64,000 nucleotides of DNA from Leptidea sinapis. Lineage: Eukaryota > Arthropoda > Insecta > Lepidoptera > Pieridae. Positions 21,077 through 32,560 of the stretch are shown piece by piece (positions within the stretch are counted from its first letter, which is position 1; the number at the start of each line of letters is the position of its first letter). The notes under the pieces are model-generated. The model saw only the letters and a program-made list of their open reading frames with translations, searched no databases and was not told the DNA's origin. Both the position numbers and the translations under genes were made by a program. Location: contig NC_066312.1 of the NCBI RefSeq assembly GCF_905404315.1, positions 5,381,001 through 5,445,000 on the forward strand, given 5' to 3'.

Positions 21077-21738
21077 CCTGAGATATAGGTTATAAATAAT
21101 CTAGTTACATTTGCCATACAACTTTTCCTGAAAAGGTTTTTGGCAAACGAGTCTGACCGCATCCGACCTTGATACTACAAAATGCTATTAAGAATGATAT
21201 TTTTATTGTATCATTATAGAGTACATGTATGGTATTGTTTATCTCGTCAAGTGACTTCACTCGCTAAGCCCCACCCCCATTCCTTGCAGATATATCTCCA
21301 ATAACAATAATATTATCCAAGTAAACATATCGCAACACGCATATCTTATCGTAGGCTTAACTAAGCAAATAAAATAAAACAAACTATAATTTAAACCAAA
21401 TACGTAACACGTTTGGACAAGAATGTAAACAACTTATAAATGTATTCCTGCGCAGTACATCGTCTAACCATTCTTCGCATTTAAATTAACGAAACATAAA
21501 ACACAACTGCAATCGTAAAAACATGTCTCTGGCATCTGTTTTTTCTGTTTCTTTACAGACAGAAGTAGTACTGTGTAATAGGACAGCTTACAAACATACA
21601 CATTATTTAACCTATAAGTAATACAAACAATGTTATTATTAATTATCCGTAGTAATGAGAAAATTTACGTTTATAGGTATCTTATAGGAGCAAACCTCCA
21701 ATATAATAACATACATAGTAACAAGATAATATACTCAC

Positions 21739-21809
21739 AGAAAACCAAGGACTTTCTCTCTCCTCTTCTCCTTGAGGACTTCTCTTCAAACTATGAGTTG
21801 GTTCCATGT
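21739..21809 (-). CDS. Candidate exon B' (23 codons), duplicate of 11807-11886
   Basis: Minus strand: acceptor 'aaatttcgttttag', 71 nt open, donor GTGAGTATA. The peptide MEPTHSLKRSPQGEEERE then SPWFS differs from exon B by three missing codons and several substitutions, all in frame. Retention of frame and both splice sites through an in-frame deletion is mild evidence of constraint after duplication. Confidence 0.35.
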
Positions 21810-22238
21810 CTAAAACGAAATTTTAATTTTTAAATACTATTACTTAAGACACTGGCACTTATAGTATTAGTATTTGTTAAGTATTACGGTTCTTATTAAT
21901 ATTGTGTACTGCATCTACGCTAAATTATACAAGAAATAATATGTATCCTACATGTAATAACAAATAAACATATATTTTCTTCAAAATATAACCTAATTTT
22001 TGTTGCATTTATATTTCCTCAATAATACAAATATAATAATTATAAAAAAAAGGATGGGAAATGTTTAAATTGAACTCAATCAATTCAATAAATATATTTA
22101 ACTTGTTAGTAATGGTTACATAGCGTCTCAATTTTGACGAAAGTTTATAGAGGATTTACGCATTAACACACTTTTATTCTTGTTGACATTGAAAATAGTA
22201 AAGTTAGTGTAGTAGAAGAAAAGACATAGATTACTCAC

Positions 22239-22506
22239 CGTATGTTTTAAATATCTCCAAACAATGGCAAAATGCGTTACAGAATTGCCGACATTCTCCT
22301 GCTACGGTCAATTTATAAATAAAGTTAGCCTTGATCTTTAGTCTGAACAGACCGTCAAAAGCGATAGCCGCTACGCAGGCTTTGCATTTCTTAAAATACC
22401 AATTATTGTTGTCAATATAACGACGTCTCGCAAAATTTGAACGTCTGTGGGTTTTTATGCGCAAACATACTCGCAAATGTCTTTCAAATTGTATAGAAGT
22501 ATTCAA
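22239..22506 (-). CDS. Candidate Cys-rich exon of unknown gene
   Basis: Minus-strand open frame with donor GTGAGTAAT at 22238. A plausible internal acceptor 'attggtattttaag' near 22390 would start the exon at KCKACVAAIAFDGLFRLK, running through AGECRQFCNAFCHCLEIFK. It has six Cys in about 50 residues and none of the TE motifs I know. Base composition is more balanced than the flanks. Located on the same strand as the other candidate exons (4.3, 4.7, 11-12, 21.7 kb). No function can be given, and chance is a real alternative. Confidence 0.3.
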
Positions 22507-22719
22507 AACTAGTTTTATTTAAAGCAATTTAAAAAGTCCATATTAAACAATATAAAACACCAAAAATCATTCGTGTACAATAAATTCGATGACTGTTTGT
22601 TTGTTTTTATTTAATTTGTACATTAACCCTAAAACGATCGTCGTCCTACCTTATGCCCTAATCGCAATAAGATTACGCAAAGCACCACCTTTGTTTCTCC
22701 ATTTATAAGAAAACATTAT

Positions 22720-22815
22720 TCTTACAAAAGTAAGTCACATTGCGTCTCTTTAATCAATGGATCAATAAACCGAGACTGTGCTATTGACATTGACAGTGAC
22801 ACGTCCAGACCATTC
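22720..22815 (-). repeat. Dispersed repeat module M2 (reverse copy)
   Basis: 'tggatcaataaaccgagact' is the reverse complement of the 'cagtctcggtttattgatc' core found at 47865 and, in variants, at 26885, 35850 and 54880. Flanks 'ttacaaaagtaagtcacatt' also match in reverse. Confidence 0.65.
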
Positions 22816-23230
22816 AAGTATCTCATGTCGCTTAACTACTGATTAGTACACTAATTTGCAATAAAAATGGGCACCTATAAAAAATAGCCTGTTTCACTGG
22901 CATCTTTAGATTTTATTTTAATTTATTTCATAATTCTAATCATACACACACATGTCTCATTTCCAATAGAGTCTTTTTGCGATGTAAATAAGAAGATTTG
23001 CGATTTCTCAATGCCTGGTTCACCAGGAAGCGGTCATCTCGAGATATTGTGTATGGTTTTCTTCCGGATGCCAGCCTTGTACTGACGGAACCAGTCTCTT
23101 AAAATCGTTGTCAAGTCCTCTGGACAGTCGAACGACTTAGACTTAGTCTCTACGACACATAAAATTGACTACACCTTTCCTCAAGTAGCGGTATAATTTT
23201 GCATGCTGTTATCGTTCTTTAAAATATTTT

Positions 23231-24175
23231 AGATTCAAATTCAAATTCAAATATTTTTATTTAAAATAGGATCGAAAATCCCTTATTGAACGTCAAAATC
23301 TACCACCCATTCAAAAGAGACTGCCTCAGACCTGAGAAGAATGGGCGCATGAAACTCAGCGGGCAATGTAATATCGTACAATAAACATTTATGATTAAAG
23401 AGCCTGAGGGTGTTCGCTTTATTCCCAGTCCGTGGTGTCATTAAGAAAATCGTTTATGCTATAATAACCTTTTCCACACAAACGTTATTTAACAATTCTT
23501 TTAAATTTCGTAACACATTTGTTTTGTACATTTTCTGGGATCATATTGTACAAGCATATACATCGCCTAACAAAAGACTTACTAACTCGACCCAACCGAG
23601 TAGTAGGCATAACAAGTTTATGTTTGTTCCTCGTGTTAACATTATGAATGTCACAGTTTCTAGAAAATTCCTCAATGTGCTTATGAACATACAAAACATT
23701 ATCAAAAATGTATTGAGAAGCAACAGTCAAAATGTTTATTTCTTTAAATTTTTCTCTTAATGATTCTTTTGAACCTAGGTTATAAATCGCGCGACTAGCC
23801 CTCTTCTGCAGCACAAAGATAGTATTAATATCTGCTTCACTGCCCCATAACAATATACCATAGAACATAATACTATGAAAATAACTAAAGTATACTAAGT
23901 CAGTTAACCGTCTAATTTTCTTAACCGCATATGCTGCAGAACTAAGCCTATTCGCCAATCCCTCAATAGGGGGGCCCCACTGCAATTTGGAATCAAGAGT
24001 AATGCCAAGAAATATAGCAGATTCCACTGGTTTTACCACCTCTCCATTTAATCAAATATTCGCATCTACATTTTTGACATTTGGCGCGGTGAATTTAATA
24101 TATTTGGTTTTATGATTATTTAACAATAAGTTATTGGCGCTAAACCAGTAAGAGACCGCTAAGTAATGGTATCAA
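23231..24175 (-). pseudogene. Jockey-superfamily non-LTR element, RT C-terminal part and 3' end
   Basis: Open frame of 184 codons (24039-23485): AIFLGITLDSKLQWGPPIEG, AAYAVKKIRRLTD, VYFSYFHSIMFYGILLWGS, NTIFVLQKRASRAIYNLGSK, ESLREKFKEINILTVASQYI, RLGRVSKSFVRRCICLYNMI. This is the segment downstream of the YADD box in Jockey/CR1-like RTs (FLGxxLD ... HSxxxYGILLWG). Upstream to about 24175 one stop interrupts NNLLLNNHKTKYIKF. The 3' UTR ends in a repeated ATTCAAATTC tail at 23231-23260 (read GAATTTGAAT on the minus strand), typical of a common lepidopteran family. 5' truncated; catalytic residues absent. Confidence 0.75.
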
Positions 24176-25620
24176 GTCTTAAAAATATCAACAAAATAAG
24201 AAAAACCGACAACAATTCTCTATAAATGACAGCAATTTTTGTTAAAGTCCGACCATGTCTTTAATTTGAATTTACGATATTTTTTTTAATCACTACAACA
24301 CTTCAAAAATGTGGCATACAGACAACGTATAAGACCTGCAACGACTCAAAATAACGAAAAAATTAAGTTTTATAATAAGGAATACCTCACAAGTATAGAT
24401 TTTATAATAATAATATTAAATAATAATATTTTTGTGTTATTCGAATGTTTTAATAATTTTAACAAATTATAAATTGGATGAACTTTGAAAGATATATTTT
24501 TTGTACTATTAAACTTACGAAAATACTGTTTTGTGTAATAAATTGTCACCGCCCACTTGAACTTTGTATCTACAAGTGACATTTTAATATGTCAAATCTC
24601 TACCATAAAAAATATGTGCCTAGACCTAGAGCATAGAGAGAGGTACAATATGAAATGTTGAGAGAGATGCAGAACGCTTTGATCGTCTACCGTAGTATAC
24701 TGTATGTCGTATGTTTGCCTCATTATGTACCCACGTCCGCACGGCGACCCTCTATACAGTGGTGTGTGTAAATAAATGATCAATACAACAATCAATGTTT
24801 TCAATGTGTGACAATAATGTTATTGTGTGGATTTATACTAGATGGCGCAATAACTAACAAGCTCTAAAAGTAAAATTTTCACGAGAAGCTAAGTATAAAT
24901 ACAAGTTTTGAAGTAAAGCTGTTGGGAGTCCGTGTTTACACACGCAACGGTACGGTGGTGTTCCAGAAAATCGCCGTACCGCATACATGACGTTTAACCA
25001 TTGGCATGTCACGTGAGTCGAGCCCTAGAAGATTAGTATAATTTATCCTTACGTGAACTGTTAAACTTCAAACCACAATACTGATGTAAACGATTTGACT
25101 CCTTTTTTGAATTTTTTTATAGTATTCTAATATGTGGTACGAATATTAATAGTGAACGATGGACGGCCAAAATCGAAACTATGAGGACTAGAAATGACTC
25201 GTGAAAGGATCGAATTCGAGTTAGTGATGACTAATGACATACTTAATGCAAACTTAAGGAAATTGTTAGGTTTCATTAATCCCAAGTATTGTTTTCCTAT
25301 ATATACATAATATATTACTGGAGTCACTAACAACACACTCATAGAGCCCTCGTGTACATTTTGTGTACATAATATTATTATGAAGACCCCGAGTTCTTGA
25401 AACGTATAACAATATGACGTGTTGTTTTAGTAGTTTGTATAGATAGTTACAAAGCTGAACGTAAAAAATAAACTAAGAACTCAGTAAGTTACTGTTCCTG
25501 TTACAATTTTATATTAATTACTTTATTACGGAAACCATTTAACGTTTCTTAATAGCTGTTTAACCCACGAGTAAATTTGGTAGATAATGTCGATTTTTTA
25601 TGTAAAAAGAGGATAAAAGA
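24176..25620. other. No gene seen
   Basis: AT-rich with a slightly GC-richer stretch at 24640-24760 that I cannot classify. 'gatggcgcaataac' at about 24841 is a fragment often seen at ends of lepidopteran short repeats. Confidence 0.35.
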
Positions 25621-25624
25621 GCGT

Positions 25625-25862
25625 ACCTGGTGTTAAGTGGTCACCGCCGTCCACATTCTCTTGCTTCTCGCCCACCAGAGGAGTCACAGTAACGTTGCCA
25701 GCCGTTAAAGGTGTACGCCCTTTTTTTGAAGGTACCCATGTTGTATCGTCCCGGAAACACCGCACAATGAAGCTCATTCCACAGCTTTGTAGTACGTGGA
25801 AAGCTCCTTGAACCGCACTGTGGAGGACCGCCACACATCCAGATGGTGGGGATAATATCGTA
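25625..25862 (-). pseudogene. Jockey/CR1-like non-LTR element, extreme C-terminus
   Basis: Minus strand: CGGPPQCGSRSFPRTTKLWN, ELHCAVFPGRYNMGTFKKRA, then a Cys/Ser tail. It matches the widespread lepidopteran ending 'SFLPRTxxLWNELPxxVFPxRYDxGxFKKxVxxxLKGRQ'. A small deletion after KLWN shifts the frame relative to the upstream part. The same family gives the scraps at 15645-15790 and 34100-34235. No RT core is present. Confidence 0.65.
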
Positions 25863-26839
25863 ATTTGTGGCGTGTCATACGAAGGTAGAATTCAGAATTA
25901 CTTAATTTAAATCAGTTCGTTAACATAAACTTAAGTTTTAATATTGTCAAAATATGATTATTATTCTTATTCAAAGAAACCGGAAATAATTAAATGTATG
26001 AGATCAGGTTACGAAGAAGATATTTTAATTACAATGGTGGGCGATTGACGTATATTTTAGTTGATTGTTGTTACATAAATTATATGTATATATCAGTATG
26101 ATATATAACAAGTGAGGATTGTTTGATTGTTTTGAGCGCTTCAAAAGTAATACCGTAAGTGGCCATATCTTATAAAGAACCATCCACAATACATATATTA
26201 TAACAATAAATATAAACCATGGCATACGGCTGGTTGGTTATATTTTCCTGTAGGTGTAGTTTTATGTATCTCTCGGGGGAAAGCTAATCCATTACATTGT
26301 ATTGAGGCCTTCGACTTCGTCTCGTGCGTGCAATATACACTCTCGTTAGAAATCTTCAACTTCTTCACCATGTTAAACAATGTAATATTAATTCACATCT
26401 ACATAACCTGTTGTACCTTTTTCCAAACAACGATAAGTTCTGTTTTAAATTTAGTTTTTTTCTTTTTTCGGTAAAAGGCCAAAGTAAAAGCTAACAATTA
26501 TTGGACGTTTAGTTTTGTTGTTAAATTAATGTTGCTGCGATATTTTGAATAACAGAATATTTTAATTAAAATAAATATAACGGAAACTTCGATATAGTCC
26601 GAATAACATAGAGGTCCAGCCCATTATATAGTTAAATAGATGTTGATTCAGCAGTTTGGCAACAATTTATGGCAAAAGTATCTAGACTAAGAAAACTTGT
26701 AAATAGAATTTATCTACGAGGACCTTGATAAGGTAGATACTGCCTATCCTTCAAACGGATAGGATAGGCATAAATATATATTTTTATATATTTCCAAAAT
26801 AAACCGTAGTAACGCGAGTGAACTGAATGGTATTACAAA
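25863..26839. other. No gene seen
   Basis: AT-rich. Short imperfect hairpin near 26726-26770 ('gcctatcc' and 'ggataggataggc'). Nothing else supportable. Confidence 0.35.
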
Positions 26840-26975
26840 ATACATGCGCTGGGATCGGACGGCGCACTTTCGATTTCATTGACACAGTCTCGGTATATTG
26901 ATCCTTTCTTTGTATCATGGAAAGCGGAGATGGCACACTTCTGTTAGCATAAAGTGCAGAAATGGAATTCAGCTT
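26840..26975 (+). repeat. Dispersed repeat module M2
   Basis: 'gacacagtctcggtatattg' followed by 'atcctttctttgtatcatgg' and 'ggcacacttctgttag' aligns with 35820-35930, 47840-47945 and, in reverse, 54800-54950. No coding content. Confidence 0.6.
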
Positions 26976-27084
26976 TTTGTCGCTACAGGATGTTTTCTGC
27001 CATATATCATACAATCATTATTAACAAGCACTCTCTCGGCACATTTGTATAATTAGTTAGTATTTAGTGGTTTATAAGAATCGT

Positions 27085-27165
27085 AGATATTATGTAACTA
27101 TGAATACTGGGAATACATAAACTCGTGTAGGTGTTGAATGAATTCTTGTTTACTTCACTGTTAGC
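27085..27165 (+). repeat. Dispersed repeat module M3
   Basis: 'gtaactatgaatactgggaa' plus 'cataaactcgtgtaggtgtt' and 'gaatgaat' recurs in diverged form at about 41670 and 48385. Confidence 0.5.
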
Positions 27166-28574
27166 AATTTGCAAACTATGCCAGACAACTTCTACCGATT
27201 CGAAACCACCGCGCGTTTAATGCATTTTAGAGGTGAACCTTAGTTTGAGCATGTTCACACATTCAGGAGGAGAATTCATTGCAATTCATGAAACCTTAAA
27301 TACTTGGTACACATTAATTATTATTATCAACAAACATATTCAGATTCCTTATATAACAAACAAAAATCATAGAGATCGCAAGAGAGTAACAATAATTAAT
27401 GTTATGAATTCACTTATATTGATTATTAATTTGTGAAGCCTATCTTGTGTTCTAATTAATATTTTGGTAAAATTATATTTATTACTATAAAATGGTTAAC
27501 TTCATCTAAATTCTGTGCCAATAATTTGACAAAGCAAAAGAAGACCTGTTTGATATTAGAAACAAAAAATATACAAGTGCTTTAGTCTCGGTCTTGAGTT
27601 CGTGGATTGCATTTTGACAAGCAAAAATATTATTATCGATTTTATGGACAAGTGTATTATCTATTATTGTGTGGTTCAAAGTCTTGAAAATATAATTTCT
27701 AGGGACACAGCCACCCTAGCTATCAACGTCTCCATGGCGCCCAGTCGCGGGTGATGGTGCGATGGCGCTCTGTGTCCGCCGGCCCTGACGCCTGTCTGTT
27801 ATAGTGACATTACTAAAAAGTGTTTTATGTGTACATTTATATTATTGATTTTGTTAGTTATTTTGTGTATAAGTATTTTGTGTTTTTTCTTACGTTGCAA
27901 AATATTATGTTGCAGTCGGCAGGCCGTCCCATGTTATTCGAACGACTGATGAAAATAATACAACTCTGTTAGTATGCCCACATTGTTCTCCAGCTCATCA
28001 TTATAAAGGTCAACGGGGTTTGAATATTCACATTGGTTAGGCACATAAGGCACTCTCCCAATGCGACCAGTCCCCCTATTCCCAGCTTAACTTCAACTAG
28101 TCAATTAATTTTTCAAACACATTCTCTGTCTCAATCGCAACAACAACCATTTTGGCAAAATATTTCACAATCAAAATTAAATACTCCAAAAGTTAAGCGT
28201 ATTCCTCGTAGTGCGAGGATAGTTGTAGCACAGAATCTATCAATTAAAATTAAAAAAGCCATCAATGAAAACTCAGAATGTGCTTGGGAGCAGCTGCTAT
28301 ACTTTCCCTTTCAGGTTCTACATGCCAATTCCAAAAATAAATCATTAACATCCACACTTAAAAATAATTGTACAACCACGGGCCCACAAAACATAAATTT
28401 TACTTCCCCACATACTTTTTATAAGAAAAATTATAGACAACCAGTGCAGCACAATTATTATTCTCAAACGACGACATTGCTCCTGATTAGCAAGAAACAC
28501 TGAACGCCCTAAAAGAGAAACATCCTTTATCAGCAGCACCTCCTCTCTTCCAACCTGCTTCACCTCAGTTACCT

Positions 28575-29974
28575 TTGCAGGTCACAATTAAAGACGTTAA
28601 GACAGCGGTGATATCTTTCAAGAATGGTTCGACTGGAGGCCTGGATGGCCTTACACCGCAACATATTAAAGATCTCGTCTTCGGTTCTACCTCCGACACC
28701 GGCCGAACCCTTCTGTCAGATATCACCGCTTTAATAAATGTCATGCTGGCAGGCAAAGTACCCCAAAATTTTGCTTCCATTCTATATGGTGCCAACCTAT
28801 ATGCTTTTAAAAAGAAAGATGGTGGCATTAGGCCGATTGCTGTAGTTTGCACCTATAGACGACTAGCTTCCAAAGTTTGTTGTTAATCTATTATGACTAA
28901 ACTTGCTAAAAAGTTTCAGCTACTGCAGCTAGGACTTGGTTCGAAAGTCGTCTGCGAAGCTGCAGTACACGCGCTCCGTTCCTTTTTGAAAAATGATGGA
29001 GGTGAGCTGGTCTTGAAAGTGGACGTAAAAAATGCCTTCTATTCTGTAAGTAGATCGAGCATTTTAACAGAAACTCAAAATTCGATTCCAGATATATTTG
29101 GCAATGTTATGGTTCGGAGTCAAAATTATTTTGTAGGGACAATGTTATCCAGTCTTCTACTGGTTGTCAACAGGGTGATCCACTCGGACCGGCAATATTC
29201 AGTCTCGCTATACACCAAATAATTAATTTACTAAACTCTAAATTAAATATGTGGTACTTAGATGACGGCACTTTAGGAGGTGAAACAAATACAGTTCTAA
29301 AAGATCTCAGTTTTTTTAATAATAAAGTTTTATGAAATTGGTTTAGAGCTAAATTTTTCAAAATGTGAACTTTTTATCTCAGATTTGGTACCTTTTGATA
29401 GGAGAGATGCGATAATTAAACAATTTAACATTATTGCCCCTTTAAAAATTATAGAAAAGCAATCTCTTCGCCTTTTAGGTGCACCAATTTCGGAAGAGTC
29501 TTTCTCAACATATATTAATGAACAAAATTCAAAATTTGAACAATATTCAGACCGCTTACTATGCATACATTAACATACAACCGAATTATATGATAGGCCA
29601 TGTCCCACATGGCCTATCATATAATTCGGTTATGTCTTTTTGTCCCCAAGCTAACCTATATTCTCCGATGTTGCCCTCTTTGGAATCATGAGATACTTTT
29701 GTCAAGTTTGGACGATTCTCTACGAAATTTACTATCAAAAATATTAAATTGTTCTTTGTCTGATATTTCTTGGTGCCCGGCTTCTCTGCCCATTCGTTTT
29801 GGTGGAATTGGCATCAGAAATATATCTAGTATATCCTTACCAGCATTCTTATCTTCTGTTCACAATGTCAGCACTTTATATGATAAAATTATCTCCCCGT
29901 CATTAGGGTCTCTGCCACTGGTGTATGCGGAAACTGCTAGAAATTCACCTGTCCAAGTGAAAATTTCCCTTTAA
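28575..29974 (+). pseudogene. Reverse transcriptase of the RLE-type element, fragmented
   Basis: Fingers: NGSTGGLDGLTPQHIKDLVF (28623-28680), then KKDGGIRPIAVVCTYRRLAS (28812-28872). Palm: LKVDVKNAFYSVSR (29012-29055, catalytic Asp), then a GCQQGDPLGPA-type block readable only in another frame (29165-29195), and WYLDDG (29250-29270), which replaces the usual (Y/F)xDD box. Thumb and connection: CSLSDISWCPASLPIRFGGI, SISLPAFLSSVHN (29740-29870). Frames change at 28870-28890, 29150-29230, 29330, and across the palindrome at 29581-29629. Copies RNA into DNA at the target in a living element. Confidence 0.7.
29581..29629. repeat. Perfect 23 bp palindrome, 3 nt loop
   Basis: CCGAATTATATGATAGGCCA and three more bases (29581-29603) are exactly reverse-complemented at 29607-29629, with loop CCC. 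Two more A-T pairs extend the stem to 25 bp. It lies in the RT thumb and breaks the reading frame. Confidence 0.95.
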
Positions 29975-30189
29975 ACATGCGATCACAAAAGCTTTGGAAT
30001 GAGCCACAAAGCAAAATCATTCACAAAAGGATTATCAAATCACAATATTTCGGATCAGGCTCGTTTTATTGCTGTTAGGGAACGAGATTCAGGTTACTGG
30101 CTTCAGGCCACTCCTTCGAGTAACATAGGGACACTTCTTAATAATTTCAGCTTCTCAATCGTAGTTGGTTTACGCCTGGGTATCCCTAG

Positions 30190-30776
30190 AACAGTTCCCC
30201 ATATGTGCCGCTGCGTAGGCAATGTAGCAATCTTGGTCACCATGGCTTTTCTTGCCGCCGCAGTGCGGGCCGTCTCTCACGCCATGCCGCCTTAAACGAC
30301 GTCTTGCGTTGGGCCTTTACCACCGTCAACGTGCCGGCTATCCTAGAGCCGAATGGAATTTCACGTGATGATGGTAAGAGGCCTGATGGCATGACGTTGA
30401 TTCCTTGGAGTCGTGGAAAGCCACTGGTGTGGGATGCGACTTGTGTGGACGCGACCCCTCTCATATTGAACATTCATCGAGAGCGGGAGATGCAGCGGCG
30501 GAAGCTGCCGAAAACCTAAAGCGGAGGAAATATGCATCACTCGGTGGTGGATACATATTTGTTCCCTTTGGGGTGGACACGATGGGTCCTTGGAGTTCAT
30601 CGGCACAAAAACTCGTAAAAGAGCTATCCAAGCGTCTAACCGATTTAACAGGTGACCCAAGATCTGGTACGTCTCTCTGTCAAAGGATAAGTTTGGCTAT
30701 ACAAAGAGGGCACGTTGCCAGCTTTATGGGCACCTTACCTGCCGATAGCGATCTTAATGATATTTTCTATTTGTAA
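30190..30776 (+). pseudogene. C-terminal zinc-ribbon and restriction-like-endonuclease-like domain
   Basis: Frames give MCRCVGN (Cys pair), then LGHHGFSCRRSAGRLSRHAA (second zinc ligands), VPAILEPNGISRDDGKRPDG, MTLIPWSRGKPLVWDATCVD, EAAENLKRRKYASLGG, and YIFVPFGVDTMGPWSSSAQK. KRPD plus VWDATC is the PD-x(n)-D pattern expected of a PD-(D/E)XK nuclease; CxC...H..C...H resembles the CCHC that precedes the nuclease in R2-type proteins. Two frameshifts (about 30230 and 30450) break it. Three shorter copies of the same module lie at 2112, 2826 and 4909, so this family has been copied repeatedly here. The nuclease assignment is inference from motif spacing. Confidence 0.6.
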
Positions 30777-30860
30777 TTAATTAATTTTGTCAGATTATTT
30801 AAGTTTTATTTTATTATTATTTATATAAATAGCGTTATTAATTATTAAGCCTTATTGGAA

Positions 30861-32439
30861 TTAAAATGTTGTATCTATATTAATATAATATTATGACGCT
30901 TTTCTTATAATATCAAAGTAAACTGTAAAATACTAGAAGAGAGTTGGATAATACTCCTTAGCTCCTAAGGGCTTGGACTTATAATTAAGACAAGGTTTAG
31001 TTTTGTACAAACAAGAAAGTAGTAGAAAAATTATTTAGCTACGCATACAATATGTCAAAATATTACAAAGTTTAAAAAGTAATTATTACAGAATTAGCTG
31101 ATACCCGCGACATCGTCCGCGTACACACATGACTCAGCACGTAGTACTTATTAAAATCTTTATAAGATATCACAATATATTTTTTCTACATAAGAGTCAA
31201 GTGTGTAAGGTCTAAAACTTAGAAGACTTAATTATTGAAATATATCCAATAGTTTTTCCATGATACGCGCACAAATAAAAACCTCTGTCATTTTATGTAT
31301 ATTGATATATATTACTTGTTTTACTTCCTTTTTTTCCTTGAGTGGAAAAGAGTCATAGGACAGTAAAAGGTATGAAGTTAGTTCTCATCCATTTAAAAAG
31401 CGTGATAAGTATTTTTTTATTAATCCAAAAATTGACACATCGTAGTTGGATGGACCTATTGTAGTCAATAGCTTTTTTGAGGTTTAAGTACTTAGGTCAT
31501 TTAACTACCAATTTTAACTTAATCAATTAATTCGAAAAGTCGAGTCGGTCTGTCAAGACCCTTTATCTCGAGAAAGCTTGGAGGTATTCAGTTGAAATTA
31601 ACTCAAACTAGTACGTAAACGTAAAAAAGATACCACTAAAAAAAGATATACGTTCAAATATAGGTACGTTTGCCGCAGAAAAGTATATTTCGATATCCTC
31701 AAAGGAATCAAAATTTACGGAGTGTAGCAGCTGCCCGCGACGTCGTTCGCGTACATGCTATAAAGCAGTTTCGATTTCTGATTATTTATTCATGCAAAAT
31801 AAGAAATCTATTTAGTAGGTTTTTCATTTAGCCCAGATATACAGACATATATTCTTTAAAAATACCTATTTGGCTTCCGTGTTGTTTGCGGAAGCGAGAT
31901 TTCTTTAAAAAAAAAAGAAATGTACAGTTTTTCATCCTTACGATTTTATTATTTTTAAAGAACAGTCGTTCACAATAATTTAGATAAAATAAAAAATTAA
32001 AAAAAGCTTTTTATTTATTACATCTTATAAAACATGAAGTTATATTAGATTAAGTTAGTTAACTTACGTACAATTATTAGTTTTGTTAGTGATTAAGTTT
32101 GGTTCCTAAATTTATATAGTTGAATAAAAAAACATTTAAGAATTATTTTTCCAAAGTTTTATTGGTTGGAAAGCCATAACTTTCAAAATTATTTATCAAA
32201 TTAGATCATTCAAACACCAATATGAAGTTAGTGTCTTTAAAAAAGTTTTAACGAATCATACTAACGTTTTTTTATTACAGCTCTTATTTATTTTAAAGTT
32301 ATCGCTCACCTCTTATCAATTTATCCGTGGCGAATATATGATTGGGCCATTGCCATTGTAATTTATTACAATTATAAAGGAAACAGGTCAATGCATCTTT
32401 TATTAATTTATTTATTCTTTAATAATGAAATTGGTTTAC
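30861..32439. other. Helitron-derived debris, no gene
   Basis: Two reversed Helitron 3' ends are visible: 'agctgatacccgcgacatcg' at 31095-31114 and 'agctgcccgcgacgtcgttc' at 31730-31749, related to the 3' end of the autonomous copy (61503-61529 reversed). The intervals are AT-rich with no motif. Confidence 0.5.
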
Positions 32440-32560
32440 TGAATAACTGTCAAACCTTGCGTCAATAAATACTCTCATAGAAAATATGTCCATACAAAAC
32501 AAAAAATTGGAAATAAAAATAATTGTTTGAACGAAATCTGGCCGTTTAAAGTTGCTCAAA
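32440..32560 (-). mobile_element. Helitron family B fragment
   Basis: 'ctctcatagaaaatatgtcc' and 'cgtcaataaatactc' match internal text of the elements at 44646-45010 and 45020-45360 and part of 53372-53749. No ends found here. Confidence 0.6.

Larger units (their letters stand above)
20570..21930. repeat. Second copy of the LINE-tail/exon-B block
   Basis: 20570-21235 matches 10330-11010 and 21490-21930 matches 11540-11990, in the same order and orientation. Between them 21236-21489 is unique to this copy. Text such as 'acccaatgcatacgaaggaa' and 'ggtatcttataggagcaaac' is identical. The PHD-like exon is absent here. Confidence 0.75.
27700..30860 (+). mobile_element. Near-complete but degenerate RLE-type non-LTR retrotransposon
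   Basis: Order of parts: GC-rich 5' leader with CpGs (27715-27800); N-terminal zinc-finger region at about 27950-28050 (LLVCPHCSPAHHYKGQRGLN, with CPHC and IHI...H); linker; RT (28575-29340); thumb (29600-29975); zinc-ribbon/nuclease-like C-terminus (30190-30776); AT-rich 3' UTR. CxxC plus His zinc fingers at the N-terminus and a C-terminal PD..D nuclease are the architecture of R2-superfamily elements, which use a restriction-like endonuclease and often choose specific targets. I recognise the RT/C-terminal type as widespread in invertebrate genomes but cannot assign a clade name. At least six frameshifts or stops; not active. Confidence 0.6.

Noticed and set aside
28033..28503. 156-codon Ser/Gln-rich open frame as a separate protein
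   Set aside because: It is the linker between the N-terminal zinc finger and RT of the RLE-type element.
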